Assembly: GCF_017377575.1 (NCBI RefSeq)
Contig: NZ_JAFREM010000028.1
Location: 1 to 64,000 of the forward strand
Length of the DNA: 64,000 nucleotides
DNA from: Candidatus Enterococcus moelleringii
GTDB taxonomy: Bacteria; Bacillota; Bacilli; Lactobacillales; Enterococcaceae
Direction: 5' to 3'
Positions 6,929 to 14,268 of the stretch are shown one piece after another. Made by a program: the position numbers and the translations under genes. Within the stretch, counting starts at the first letter, position 1; every line of letters begins with the position of its first letter. The notes under the pieces were generated by a model, which saw nothing but the letters and a program-made list of their open reading frames with translations, was not told where the DNA came from and did no database searches.

Positions 6929-6984
6929 ACCTGTCTGTTTTCGAATCGCATTCGAAAACGGACAGGTGCCGATATTTTTCGTGG
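6929..6984. terminator. Strong bidirectional terminator after the ComK-like gene
   Basis: GGCACCTGTCTGTTTTCGAA and its complement (6951-6971) form a 21-bp stem with one mismatch and a 3-nt loop. The minus strand continues into TTTTTTTGCC and the plus strand into ATATTTTTCG. It ends the 6993-7841 gene and would also stop plus-strand transcription from the AAGTTAG region. Confidence 0.85.
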
Positions 6985-6992
6985 GTTATTTG

Positions 6993-7841
6993 TTATTCAA
7001 AAAACTTTTTAAGCGAGTCTGTGTCGAATCTGTTGTCACGCCCTCTTCTGATTAGATTGGTGATTTCACGAGCCATCTGCTGGAATTCGTACTGTTTCTT
7101 AAAGTCATTGACAGGCACAGTAAATGTGTGGAGTTTTTTGCTTCTGCTCAGTAAACGCAGATAGGGCGTATTGGGCATATTCAAATAATCCAAGGGTCTT
7201 TCGCCCAGAATGTCGGTGTACAAATAATCTCTGCGAATCGTTGCTAAAGCAAGCAGCGCATAAGAAGCTCGGGCATTTAAGGTGTGTCGACTGACTAAGG
7301 TTTCCACAAGGGTACCGTCCGTCATGATCAGGCGGTTAAGCCCATCGGTTTCTTTGAAGTCATGAATCTTAAGCGGGTTGATCCAAAGGGCATGATGAAT
7401 AGAAGAGAATACTGGAAATAGACAGGATGTCCTGTTTGCCATCGGTAAAAGCTTGGCACCAGCGAAATTAAAATGTCGAATTGCGCGGCTCCACAACACG
7501 TAGTCAAAGGCCTCGAAGACCTGCTCATAACTACGCAAGGTCGCAAAGGTTCGTTGCGGAGAGTAGAAGTATTCGTTGTCAGAAATGATCAGGCAATCCT
7601 CACGATCTGGAATTGGGATCACCAGAGAAGGTAAAGTGCTTTTCGTTGGCATATATGGAGATGCGTCATCCAGTGTTTCTTGCCATGCCTGAGTAAATGT
7701 TGTGCTATCAAGTGATAGAACGTTTTCATTTTTGTTTTTAGGTGTGTTCGCGCAATTGACTTTACCTTTGCTCTCGCTTACACCTTTATTTTCTTTTTTG
7801 TTTACTTTGTTTTTGGTTTTTGTTTCATACTCAATATCCAT
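6993..7841 (-). CDS. ComK-like competence regulator family protein
   Basis: The protein has 282 residues. ATG 7841 has TTAGGAGGATG upstream; the longer frame to 8069 lacks this support. The first ~70 residues are charged low complexity. The core resembles ComK: SDNEYFYSPQ, then LLPMANRTSCLFPVFSS, then HHALWINPLKIHDF and a C-terminal helix. Bacillus ComK has the same TxLFPTxSPxxPxCxWxNPLHI pattern and activates DNA-uptake genes through AT boxes. The protein is longer than ComK (about 190 residues) because of N- and C-terminal additions. Which genes it controls here is unknown. Confidence 0.65.
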   Translation of the reverse strand: MDIEYETKTKNKVNKKENKGVSESKGKVNCANTPKNKNENVLSLDSTTFTQAWQETLDDASPYMPTKSTLPSLVIPIPDREDCLIISDNEYFYSPQRTFATLRSYEQVFEAFDYVLWSRAIRHFNFAGAKLLPMANRTSCLFPVFSSIHHALWINPLKIHDFKETDGLNRLIMTDGTLVETLVSRHTLNARASYALLALATIRRDYLYTDILGERPLDYLNMPNTPYLRLLSRSKKLHTFTVPVNDFKKQYEFQQMAREITNLIRRGRDNRFDTDSLKKFFE

Positions 7842-8297
7842 AGAACATCCTCCTAACACTTTTTCTGCTAGAACTACAAGGATTGCAGTCATTGTGGCAT
7901 TATTCTGACAATTTGTGGACCAAAAAGGTTTTACCAACAACCCCCAGATATTGTTATACCCTTTTATATAAACCAACCGCTTTAACAAGCATTTCCCAGT
8001 CTCTAGAAAACTGGCTGTCACCACCAATAGGTCGATCACTTTTACGGCCGTAAAGATGATCCATGACAAGCATTGATTAAAGCAAAAGCTCTCGTACAGA
8101 ATTTACCCGATATGAACGAATCTTACCAGACTAGCTAATGAAATTATTCCAACGTAGTAGTTAGACTAATTTCACCCCAATTTTACCTCAGGCAGGCTGA
8201 TTTTGGTAGTAGGCCTCTTCTAGGGCAGGGAGGATGAAGGGAAATAATAAATTGATGGCGCTATCAAAAATTTTAACTGTAGTGCAAAGATTTCGTA

Positions 8298-8303
8298 TAT
8301 AAT
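8298..8303 (+). promoter_or_regulatory. Promoter-like -10 box left of the recombinase switch
   Basis: TATAAT lies in a very AT-rich stretch about 120 bp left of the left inverted site. No good -35 box with 17-bp spacing is visible, so this is weak. Nothing else is recognisable in 7842-8424, which holds no convincing gene. Confidence 0.25.
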
Positions 8304-8424
8304 AATATTATAGAAAAATGATCATCGAGTAAGTTTTTAGTGAAATTGAGATCAAAAAAAGAAGAAAAATGAAAAATATTAGAACTTATCAATCATTAAA
8401 GTGTGTTCTGAAGACAAAAAAATT

Positions 8425-8445
8425 CTTGGTCTAGGTTAGACCAAG
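8425..8445 (+). repeat. Left recombination-like site, inverted relative to 10064-10084
   Basis: CTTGGTCTA and TAGACCAAG form a perfect 9-bp palindrome around the asymmetric core GGT. The 21-bp site recurs in reverse orientation at 10064-10084 with 20 of 21 positions identical. Tyrosine recombinase core sites have just this form: two inverted arms around a short overlap. The recombinase gene lies between the two copies. Confidence 0.7.
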
Positions 8446-8629
8446 TTGTAGAGGCGATCGTGAGAGTGTAGTTGTAATATTCTAAGCGTCTTCGCTAGTA
8501 TTATTATAGATTACGATAAAAAAATACGCAATATATTTTAAAAAAATAATTAAAATGAATGTTTTTGGTGATTCTGCTATAAAGAAATAGTTGCTGAGGT
8601 CTAGGAAAAGCTTCTATAGACGGCTTTCC

Positions 8630-8655
8630 CATAGACCGTCAAGATTACCGTCAAA
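8630..8655 (+). promoter_or_regulatory. Arm-type repeats before the recombinase gene
   Basis: ACCGTCA occurs at 8635-8641 and 8647-8653, 12 bp apart, just upstream of the recombinase start. The same heptamer recurs at 9991-9997 and 10099-10105. CATAGACCGTCA is shared exactly by 8630-8641 and 9986-9997. Integrases of the Tn916/lambda type bind such repeats through an N-terminal domain, and this recombinase has one. Confidence 0.5.
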
Positions 8656-8676
8656 TAATAGAAAGGTTGTGAAGAT

Positions 8677-9783
8677 ATGCGACGTGGTGAAAACATCTAT
8701 TATCGCAAGGACAAAAGATGGGAAGGGAGGTATGTAGTAGGAAAAAAGAAAAATGGAAAAACGAAGTACAAGTCAGTTTACGGAAAAACTTTACAAGAAG
8801 TAAGAGAAAAGTTGTATCCTCTAAAGGTTAAATACCAGATTATTTTGCATATTCAAGGGGAGGCAACGATTTCGTTTTACGAATGGGGGCATCAATGGCT
8901 GGAAGAGGTACGACCGGGAGTGAAGCAATCCACTTACGCGAACTACAAATACAAATTAGTTGAGTATGTTTTATCGGAAATTGGGGAGTATAGATTGAAT
9001 GAATTGGATAAACAGGTGGGAGAAAAACTGCTGGAAAGCTTGAAACGACGGGGATTTGCCCCTTCTATGATTCAAGCTGTCTTTCGTATCACGAAGCAAT
9101 GTATCAACTTGGCTATAGAGAAAGAGCTGATCAAAGAAAATCCGTTCGCCTTGATCAAGCTGCCTAAAGTAGTAAAAAAACAGAATCAAGCGTTGACCAA
9201 ACAGGAACAAAAGAACCTCGAAACCGCTGCATTTGAGGAAAAAAATGGACGCGGAATTCCCGTATTACTGGCCTTACACGCAGGTTTGCGGATCGGTGAA
9301 ATTGCCGCTCTAACGTGGGATGATCTGGATTTTGAAAACAATACGATCCATGTAAGCGCCACCTATCAACGGGTATTCAGCGTGTTGGATGCGCATAAAA
9401 CAGAATTAATTTTCACTGATTCCAAGACTGCGACCTCCGTTCGCTCCGTTCCGATGAGTCAAACGTTAAAGAAGTTATTGGTGCAACAAAAGCAAGACTC
9501 TGTGAGTGAATATGTCGTATCTAGCAAGAATAAGCCGATGGAACCGCGTCTTTTAACGTATCATTTCCATCGAATCCGCAAGGATGCGGGTCTGCCAGAG
9601 GTCCATTTCCATCAATTGCGTCATACCTTTGCGACGCGTTGCCTGGAAAGTAGAGGGGATATCATGAGTGTGAGTGCCATGATGGGACACAGCTCGACTC
9701 AGATGACTCTGGACACATATGCAGGTTCTAATATGGAACAATGCATCCTGGTAGTCGCACAAATGGAAGAAACAATCGCATAA
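8677..9783 (+). CDS. Tyrosine recombinase, probable DNA invertase
   Basis: The protein has 368 residues. Residues 1-55 resemble the AP2-like arm-binding domain of Tn916-type integrases (YYRKDKRWEGRYVVGKK). Residues 65-160 form the core-binding domain. The catalytic domain carries Arg in GLRIGEIAAL (about 206), HQLRHTFATR (about 312-315), GHSSTQMTLDTYAG and the Tyr nucleophile at about 348, so it appears active. No phage, excisionase or transfer genes adjoin it. It is flanked by one pair of inverted palindromic sites, which points to inversion of its own segment rather than element integration. Its own terminator follows. Confidence 0.9.
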   Translation: MRRGENIYYRKDKRWEGRYVVGKKKNGKTKYKSVYGKTLQEVREKLYPLKVKYQIILHIQGEATISFYEWGHQWLEEVRPGVKQSTYANYKYKLVEYVLSEIGEYRLNELDKQVGEKLLESLKRRGFAPSMIQAVFRITKQCINLAIEKELIKENPFALIKLPKVVKKQNQALTKQEQKNLETAAFEEKNGRGIPVLLALHAGLRIGEIAALTWDDLDFENNTIHVSATYQRVFSVLDAHKTELIFTDSKTATSVRSVPMSQTLKKLLVQQKQDSVSEYVVSSKNKPMEPRLLTYHFHRIRKDAGLPEVHFHQLRHTFATRCLESRGDIMSVSAMMGHSSTQMTLDTYAGSNMEQCILVVAQMEETIA

Positions 9784-9833
9784 ACCGTTTTCAAAAATTG
9801 CTAATTTGCATTTTTGGGATGGTTTTTTTTGTT
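9784..9833 (+). terminator. Terminator of the recombinase gene
   Basis: AAACC/GGTTT and CAAAAAT/ATTTTTG arms form a hairpin beginning at the stop codon and followed by a run of eight T residues. Confidence 0.7.
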
Positions 9834-10063
9834 TTTTTAATATGAAATCGATTTCACAAGCTGGAATGAATCTTTCGAGGTCCATTCATCAATTTATGAT
9901 GTTTTAATATTGTTCTGTTCATTTTTTTCGCAAGGCATAGTAATTATCGTTCGAAAAATCTTAAAGAAAAATTAACTATTTTCTTCATAGACCGTCAGTT
10001 CTGGTCAAGTCAAAAGTTCATTTCGTTGATTTTACGGTATTTATAGCCCTTTTTTTGGTCTGT

Positions 10064-10084
10064 CTTTGTCTAACCTAGACCAAG
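10064..10084 (-). repeat. Right recombination-like site, inverted relative to 8425-8445
   Basis: GTCTAACCTAGACCAAG (10068-10084) is the exact reverse complement of the first 17 bases of the left site. With four more bases the match is 20 of 21. The asymmetric core reads ACC here and GGT at the left, so recombination between the two would invert 8425-10084. Confidence 0.7.
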
Positions 10085-10091
10085 ACAGAAA

Positions 10092-10120
10092 TTGCTATAC
10101 CGTCAAAGAAAAAGTATAGC
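10092..10120 (+). promoter_or_regulatory. Candidate promoter of fibre operon B
   Basis: TTGCTA and TATAGC are separated by 17 bp, each matching consensus at four of six positions. GCTATAC (10094-10100) and GTATAGC (10114-10120) form an inverted repeat overlapping both boxes, and an ACCGTCA heptamer lies in the spacer. The site is just outside the right recombination site and about 100 bp before the operon. It could be a regulated promoter; this is a weak call. Confidence 0.35.
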
Positions 10121-10181
10121 ACTCAAGGTGAGTGTGAGTCATTAAAAGAGTATTTGTTAACAAAGGACATAAAAGGAAAAA

Positions 10182-10200
10182 GGAATTAGGAATTAGGAAT
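10182..10200 (+). repeat. GGAATTA tandem repeat before the first operon gene
   Basis: GGAATTA is repeated twice and followed by GGAAT, just before the ribosome site TTGGAGG of the 10221 gene. The short array could change length by slippage and alter the leader. Confidence 0.45.
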
Positions 10201-10220
10201 GTATTGGAGGATGAGCCTAC

Positions 10221-11096
10221 ATGTTTGGATTTGGCAAACAGAAAAAAGACACGTATCAAGAACAACCACAAGAAGATTATTTCTACGACGAGTACGATGC
10301 CGAAGGATACGACGAGGAGTACGGCTACGAAGCCTATCCGGAGGATGGCTATGATCGACCAGCTGAACCGCGTGGCGACTATGACCGTGGGGAACGGCGA
10401 ACACGTACCCGCAATGATTCTGAATTTGATGAAGGCACAGCTCCAAGAGAAGACCCTCGGGGATCGACCGAATCACCATTACAACAAGAAGTCGATCGTT
10501 TAGAAGAAACAGTGGCTCAGCTGAAGCATCAGCTGGAAGTGAAGCAAACAGAAATGACCAGCATGGCGACCACTCTTACAGATAAAGATCAACAGGTTCA
10601 GGATATCAAAGCGGAACAAGAGAAACAGATTCAGACGTTGAAAGCTGGCAATGAGAAACAGCTTCAAGAGCTTCAAGCAGAGAAAGACAAACAAATCCAA
10701 CTATTAATGGAACAACTGGATCAAAGTGCTAAGCAGCTGAACCAGAATGAAGAGACGCAATCTGAAGCATTGGCAGCGGCTCAAAAAGAAATCGCTGAGC
10801 TGAAAAGAGCGCAAGCAGCCAGTGAAGCCATGAAGGATGAATTGGCCAATATCTTGGTTGAATCTAAGAAACAAGAAAAACAAATCTTGGAACGGGCAGA
10901 ATATGAAGCCAACGGCATTCGCAACCAAGCCCAATTGGACGCGGATCAAATGTTGCATGATTCAGCCTTGGAATTACGGGTAATGAAGCAAGAAATTAAG
11001 AACTACCGCAAACGTCTGCGGGTGGTTCAAGAAGAAACGGCACAATTCTTCGTCAAACTATTAGCCAACAGCGATACTTTGCTAGATGAAGAGTAA
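10221..11096 (+). CDS. Cytoplasmic coiled-coil protein with acidic Tyr-rich tail, DivIVA-like C-terminus
   Basis: The protein has 291 residues, with TTGGAGG before ATG. Residues 10-75 are low complexity, very rich in Asp, Glu and Tyr (YFYDEYDAEGYDEEYGYEAY). Residues 85-285 form an almost unbroken coiled coil. The last part (ILVESKKQEKQILERAEYEA) resembles DivIVA/GpsB-type helices. No signal peptide or membrane helix is present, so it is probably cytoplasmic. It is the first gene of fibre operon B. I infer a scaffold role: other proteins of the operon carry basic Arg/Pro-rich cytoplasmic tails that could bind its acidic tail. Confidence 0.75.
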   Translation: MFGFGKQKKDTYQEQPQEDYFYDEYDAEGYDEEYGYEAYPEDGYDRPAEPRGDYDRGERRTRTRNDSEFDEGTAPREDPRGSTESPLQQEVDRLEETVAQLKHQLEVKQTEMTSMATTLTDKDQQVQDIKAEQEKQIQTLKAGNEKQLQELQAEKDKQIQLLMEQLDQSAKQLNQNEETQSEALAAAQKEIAELKRAQAASEAMKDELANILVESKKQEKQILERAEYEANGIRNQAQLDADQMLHDSALELRVMKQEIKNYRKRLRVVQEETAQFFVKLLANSDTLLDEE

Positions 11097-11114
11097 CAGA
11101 GGGGATGAAGCGCA

Positions 11115-12305
11115 GTGAAAGCATTCAATAGTCAAGTTGCACTGTACCCCACCCCCGCACCGAAGATGGCTGACGAACTAACTAAGAACGACTTATTGGC
11201 TGCTATTGAACAATCCTGTGAATACTTGTATGCCCCACAAGGGAGCTTGAATGATGGACAACGGGAGAAGATTCGCAGCCACTTTCAACAATTATTTCAG
11301 TGGATGGACGGCAGTTATCACTTGGAGCTTCGCTTGGAAGAGGGAACGTTTGATTGGCAAGGCTTTTGGAAAGCTATTCATCAGTTCTTTCCGCAGTTTG
11401 CTTGGTTAAAAGCTCAAACAGAGGCACCAAGGTATGGACGTCAGACTTATCGATTCGACTTTGTCCCATTGGTTTCTCGCAAATCCGGCTTTCCTTTTGC
11501 GGTTCATTTAGAAGACAGCTTAGCTCAACAGTTTTCTCAGACAACTGCCGAAGGGTTAAAACATGCGGAGCAACTGTTTCAAGAGCTAGCGCAACAGAAC
11601 TTTTCTGTGGGTAAGAAAGTAGAGAAACCCATTCCACCAGTTACACCGGTGAAGAAGAAAAAGGTCGAACAGCCTATTCCACCCGTGAAGAAGGCAGAAG
11701 AAAAGGCTCAATCCGCAGTCAACTCAGTGGATTTGGTAAAAAAAGAAGACGTCAAACAGGATAGCCAAAGCAAGGCTCGATTAAGAGCAGTCAATCAGAA
11801 ATTAGAAATGGTGATTGAGAAATTAGAACTCTCCATGCTTTACAGCGGCATCCAATACTTCAACCAAGAGCACAAGGAAGAAAGCGATTGGGATAAGCAG
11901 ATTAAGATCAGCCTTCGGGAATATACCTATTTATTGCAGAAGGCTAGATTCCTTGAACAGATGTGGAACTTGAATGGTGAACTCGTTAATAAGACCGAAA
12001 AAATGACCGTCACTGGTAACAAGCTTGTCTACGAACGAGATCAAGTCAAACAAATCAAAGACAATCTTTCGACACGCGATATTCATTTTGTTTTATACGA
12101 GTGCCAAGTAATTGAATCACGAGCTAAGGTTCATGCTCGTCCATGGTTTAGAAAACCCTATGTGAAGTTAATGAAGATGGACTACGACAACCTTCTAGGC
12201 AAGGCTGCCTATTTTGACTTGCTTCAAGGAGAAAGTTCGATCTTAGAAAAAATAGTACGAGAACAAAAAGATCCACCAGCGAAAAACGCTGAGGAGGTTG
12301 GCTGA
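11115..12305 (+). CDS. Unknown cytoplasmic protein of the fibre operon
   Basis: The protein has 396 residues, starting at GTG 11115 after GAGGGGATG. It has three parts. Residues 1-160 are a folded, aromatic-rich domain. Residues 165-220 are a Lys/Pro/Val linker with repeated PIPPV motifs (EKPIPPVTPVKKKKVEQPIP). Residues 225-385 are a helical domain. No signal peptide or membrane helix is visible. I recognise no family. It sits between the coiled-coil protein and the signal peptidase. Its TGA stop is in the same frame as the signal peptidase that follows. Confidence 0.7.
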   Translation: MKAFNSQVALYPTPAPKMADELTKNDLLAAIEQSCEYLYAPQGSLNDGQREKIRSHFQQLFQWMDGSYHLELRLEEGTFDWQGFWKAIHQFFPQFAWLKAQTEAPRYGRQTYRFDFVPLVSRKSGFPFAVHLEDSLAQQFSQTTAEGLKHAEQLFQELAQQNFSVGKKVEKPIPPVTPVKKKKVEQPIPPVKKAEEKAQSAVNSVDLVKKEDVKQDSQSKARLRAVNQKLEMVIEKLELSMLYSGIQYFNQEHKEESDWDKQIKISLREYTYLLQKARFLEQMWNLNGELVNKTEKMTVTGNKLVYERDQVKQIKDNLSTRDIHFVLYECQVIESRAKVHARPWFRKPYVKLMKMDYDNLLGKAAYFDLLQGESSILEKIVREQKDPPAKNAEEVG

Positions 12306-12821
12306 GGTCGAAGGGTCAAACCTTTTTATCAATGGCCGCTTCTATCAAAAGCCGCGCTCGCGTTTGTCGCTTCCTACATTTTATTTTTAGGTTTGTTCCG
12401 CGGTTATTACTGGCTCTATCCCAAATACTATGTCAGTGGGGAATCGATGAATCCGACTTTTTGGGAAGAAGAAGTCATTCAAGTAAAAGCTCATCGTGAA
12501 CCGGAACGCTTTGATGTGGTGGTGTTACATCCGCCCAGTGATCCGGAAGATATCTATTTGAAAAGAGTGGTGGGATTACCAGGAGAAGAGATTGAGTATT
12601 TCAACGGGAAGTTATATGTGAATGGCGAGTATGTACCTGATGAGTTTGCCAGCCAAACGGATAACTTTGTTTGGGCGCTCAGGTACAACCAACCGATTCC
12701 GGAAGATTACTATTTCGTCTTAGGAGATAACCGCATGATTTCAAAGGACAGCCGAACCTTCGGCTTAGTTCCAGAAAAACAAATTTTAGGCATCGTCACA
12801 GAGGGGAACAGTAAGAAATGA
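12306..12821 (+). CDS. Bacterial-type signal peptidase I with no standard start codon upstream of its membrane helix
   Basis: The motifs are clear: YVSGESMNPTF with the nucleophile Ser, IYLKRVVGLPGEEIEYFNGK with the general-base Lys, and FVLGDNRMISKDSR. The usual N-terminal membrane helix is encoded (LSKAALAFVASYILFLGLF, about 12345-12395). However, the only ATG/GTG/TTG start in this frame before the catalytic part is TTG 12393, which would remove the helix. The coordinates given are the open frame from the codon after the upstream in-frame TGA. AGGAGG (12292-12297) would suit a start near 12306-12318 (GGT, CGA, AGG, GTC). The enzyme probably cleaves Sec signal peptides of operon proteins. 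Confidence 0.85.
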   Translation, partial: GRRVKPFYQWPLLSKAALAFVASYILFLGLFRGYYWLYPKYYVSGESMNPTFWEEEVIQVKAHREPERFDVVVLHPPSDPEDIYLKRVVGLPGEEIEYFNGKLYVNGEYVPDEFASQTDNFVWALRYNQPIPEDYYFVLGDNRMISKDSRTFGLVPEKQILGIVTEGNSKK

Positions 12822-13138
12822 AGACATTACAAGAAAAAATTGAATGGTACACCTTTTGGTATTGGGTTTACTGGCTCTTCTCTTTGGTTGTTCTGCTAGG
12901 TGTGTTGATATTAGGAATCTTTTTCTACTTCACCGATTTTCAGGAAGTCGTGACGGTCAGTCAATTGTTTCTATTACTACTACTAATGCTTTTGGCACTG
13001 TATATGCGCATCACGGCTCTACATTACCATTCGGTGTTGATGAAGTTAAAACAGGTTGCTTCCCGACCGCCGCGACGTCCGAGAAACCGCCAACCGGCGC
13101 GACCACCGCAGGAAAGGCGGAAGCCAGATGAAGAGTAA
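12818..13138 (+). CDS. Small two-helix membrane protein with basic proline-rich tail
   Basis: The protein has 106 residues. Its ATG overlaps the signal peptidase stop by four bases. Two hydrophobic helices lie at about residues 18-40 and 48-66. The last 35 residues are a basic Arg/Pro tail (SRPPRRPRNRQPARPPQERR). The tail is probably cytoplasmic by the positive-inside rule. No family is recognised. Coupling to the signal peptidase suggests a partner or anchor protein. Confidence 0.75.
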   Translation: MKTLQEKIEWYTFWYWVYWLFSLVVLLGVLILGIFFYFTDFQEVVTVSQLFLLLLLMLLALYMRITALHYHSVLMKLKQVASRPPRRPRNRQPARPPQERRKPDEE

Positions 13139-14255
13139 AGTACTGTTGCTACTCAGCTGTTTCTTATTATCAGGCTGTCAAGCACAGGTGAAGCAAGCGG
13201 TTCTAGCGGAAACAAAGGAAACGCATGCGTCCCGACAGGAATTGCTTCCGCAAGAAACCAGCAGCCCTTCAACTGCGACAAGCACACCAGATAGTCAGCC
13301 AGTAGAAAACAGTGTTGTGGAGGAATCTTCTTCTATTAAAGAAGAACCAGTCGCTAGTACTGATAATGGGGAATCCAGCGTTATCACTGAACCAACGGAA
13401 TCAACGGTTGGAAATGTTCCATCCAGTGAGTCTACAGAAGCAACATCGGACTTGAAGTCAGATACAAAGCCGACAACAGAACCTACGGCAAAAGCAGTCC
13501 AACAAGTGATTTCGTCACCTGTTACGGCAAAAAAAGTTGAAGAGAACTATCAATTCTCGATGGTAAAGAACCAAACCACGGAGGAATTTATTCAAACAAT
13601 CGGCAAGGATGCCCAACAGATCGCCTGGGATGAAGGCCTCTACGCATCCGTCATGATTGCTCAAGCAATCTTGGAAACAGGATCTGGCAATAGCCAACTC
13701 GCACGACCCCCGCATCATAATTTGTTTGGTATTAAAGGGAGTTATCAAGGGAAACAAGTGAATTTCAATACACAAGAAGATAAAGGGAATGGCGAACTGT
13801 ACACAATTAATTCAGGCTTTCGTCAATACCCTAGTTACAAAGAATCATTAGAAGACTACGCAGCACTTTTAAAGAACGGACTTTCCGGCAATCCGGGATT
13901 TTATCAAGCAACGTGGAAAGAATCAGCTGCGACTTATCAGGATGCAACCAAGGCTCTGACTGGAAAATACGCAACCGACACTTCTTATGATAAGAAGTTG
14001 AATGCGTTGATCGAGACCTATGAGTTAACGAGTTACGATCAAGAACCGAATAAAGAAATAGAACCGGAGCTATCGGCTGAAACAGCCGGATCAGCGGAAA
14101 GTCAAAAAGAAATAGATTCACCGAATACAGAATCCAGTGAGTCTGGTGAACAAAAACAGATAATCACCACTAGAACAAAATATCCAGTGATGCGGGCGAT
14201 ACCAATCGCCCAACGACCGGCTAACCAAGTATCCGGCAATCGAATTGCGGAATGA
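13128..14255 (+). CDS. Lipoprotein glucosaminidase (GH73-type)
   Basis: The protein has 375 residues. ATG 13128 follows GGAAAGGCGG and overlaps the previous gene by 11 bp. The N-terminus is a lipoprotein signal with LLSGCQ, so it should be lipid-anchored outside the membrane. Residues 30-135 are a Ser/Thr/Glu-rich stalk. Residues 140-305 match the glucosaminidase domain: AWDEGLYASVMIAQAILETG with the catalytic Glu, then HNLFGIKGSYQGK and FRQYPSYKESLEDYAALL. It would cut glycan strands, perhaps to make room for fibre export. A disordered tail ends the protein. Confidence 0.88.
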   Translation: MKSKVLLLLSCFLLSGCQAQVKQAVLAETKETHASRQELLPQETSSPSTATSTPDSQPVENSVVEESSSIKEEPVASTDNGESSVITEPTESTVGNVPSSESTEATSDLKSDTKPTTEPTAKAVQQVISSPVTAKKVEENYQFSMVKNQTTEEFIQTIGKDAQQIAWDEGLYASVMIAQAILETGSGNSQLARPPHHNLFGIKGSYQGKQVNFNTQEDKGNGELYTINSGFRQYPSYKESLEDYAALLKNGLSGNPGFYQATWKESAATYQDATKALTGKYATDTSYDKKLNALIETYELTSYDQEPNKEIEPELSAETAGSAESQKEIDSPNTESSESGEQKQIITTRTKYPVMRAIPIAQRPANQVSGNRIAE

Positions 14256-14268
14256 AAGAGGGGGAAGG

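Noticed and set aside
7842-8069. Longer N-terminus for the ComK-like protein (start at 8069)
   Set aside because: The added residues show no domain. A strong ribosome site stands directly before ATG 7841.
8425-10084. Recombinase as the integrase of a prophage or conjugative element
   Set aside because: No phage, excisionase, replication or transfer genes, and no tRNA target, lie on either side. The flanking sites are inverted, not direct, repeats.
12298-12390. Frameshift explanation for the signal peptidase start
   Set aside because: The alternative frame from TTG 12298 stops before the catalytic part, and the one from ATG 12332 gives no signal peptidase sequence. A single shift would still need to be proven by resequencing.
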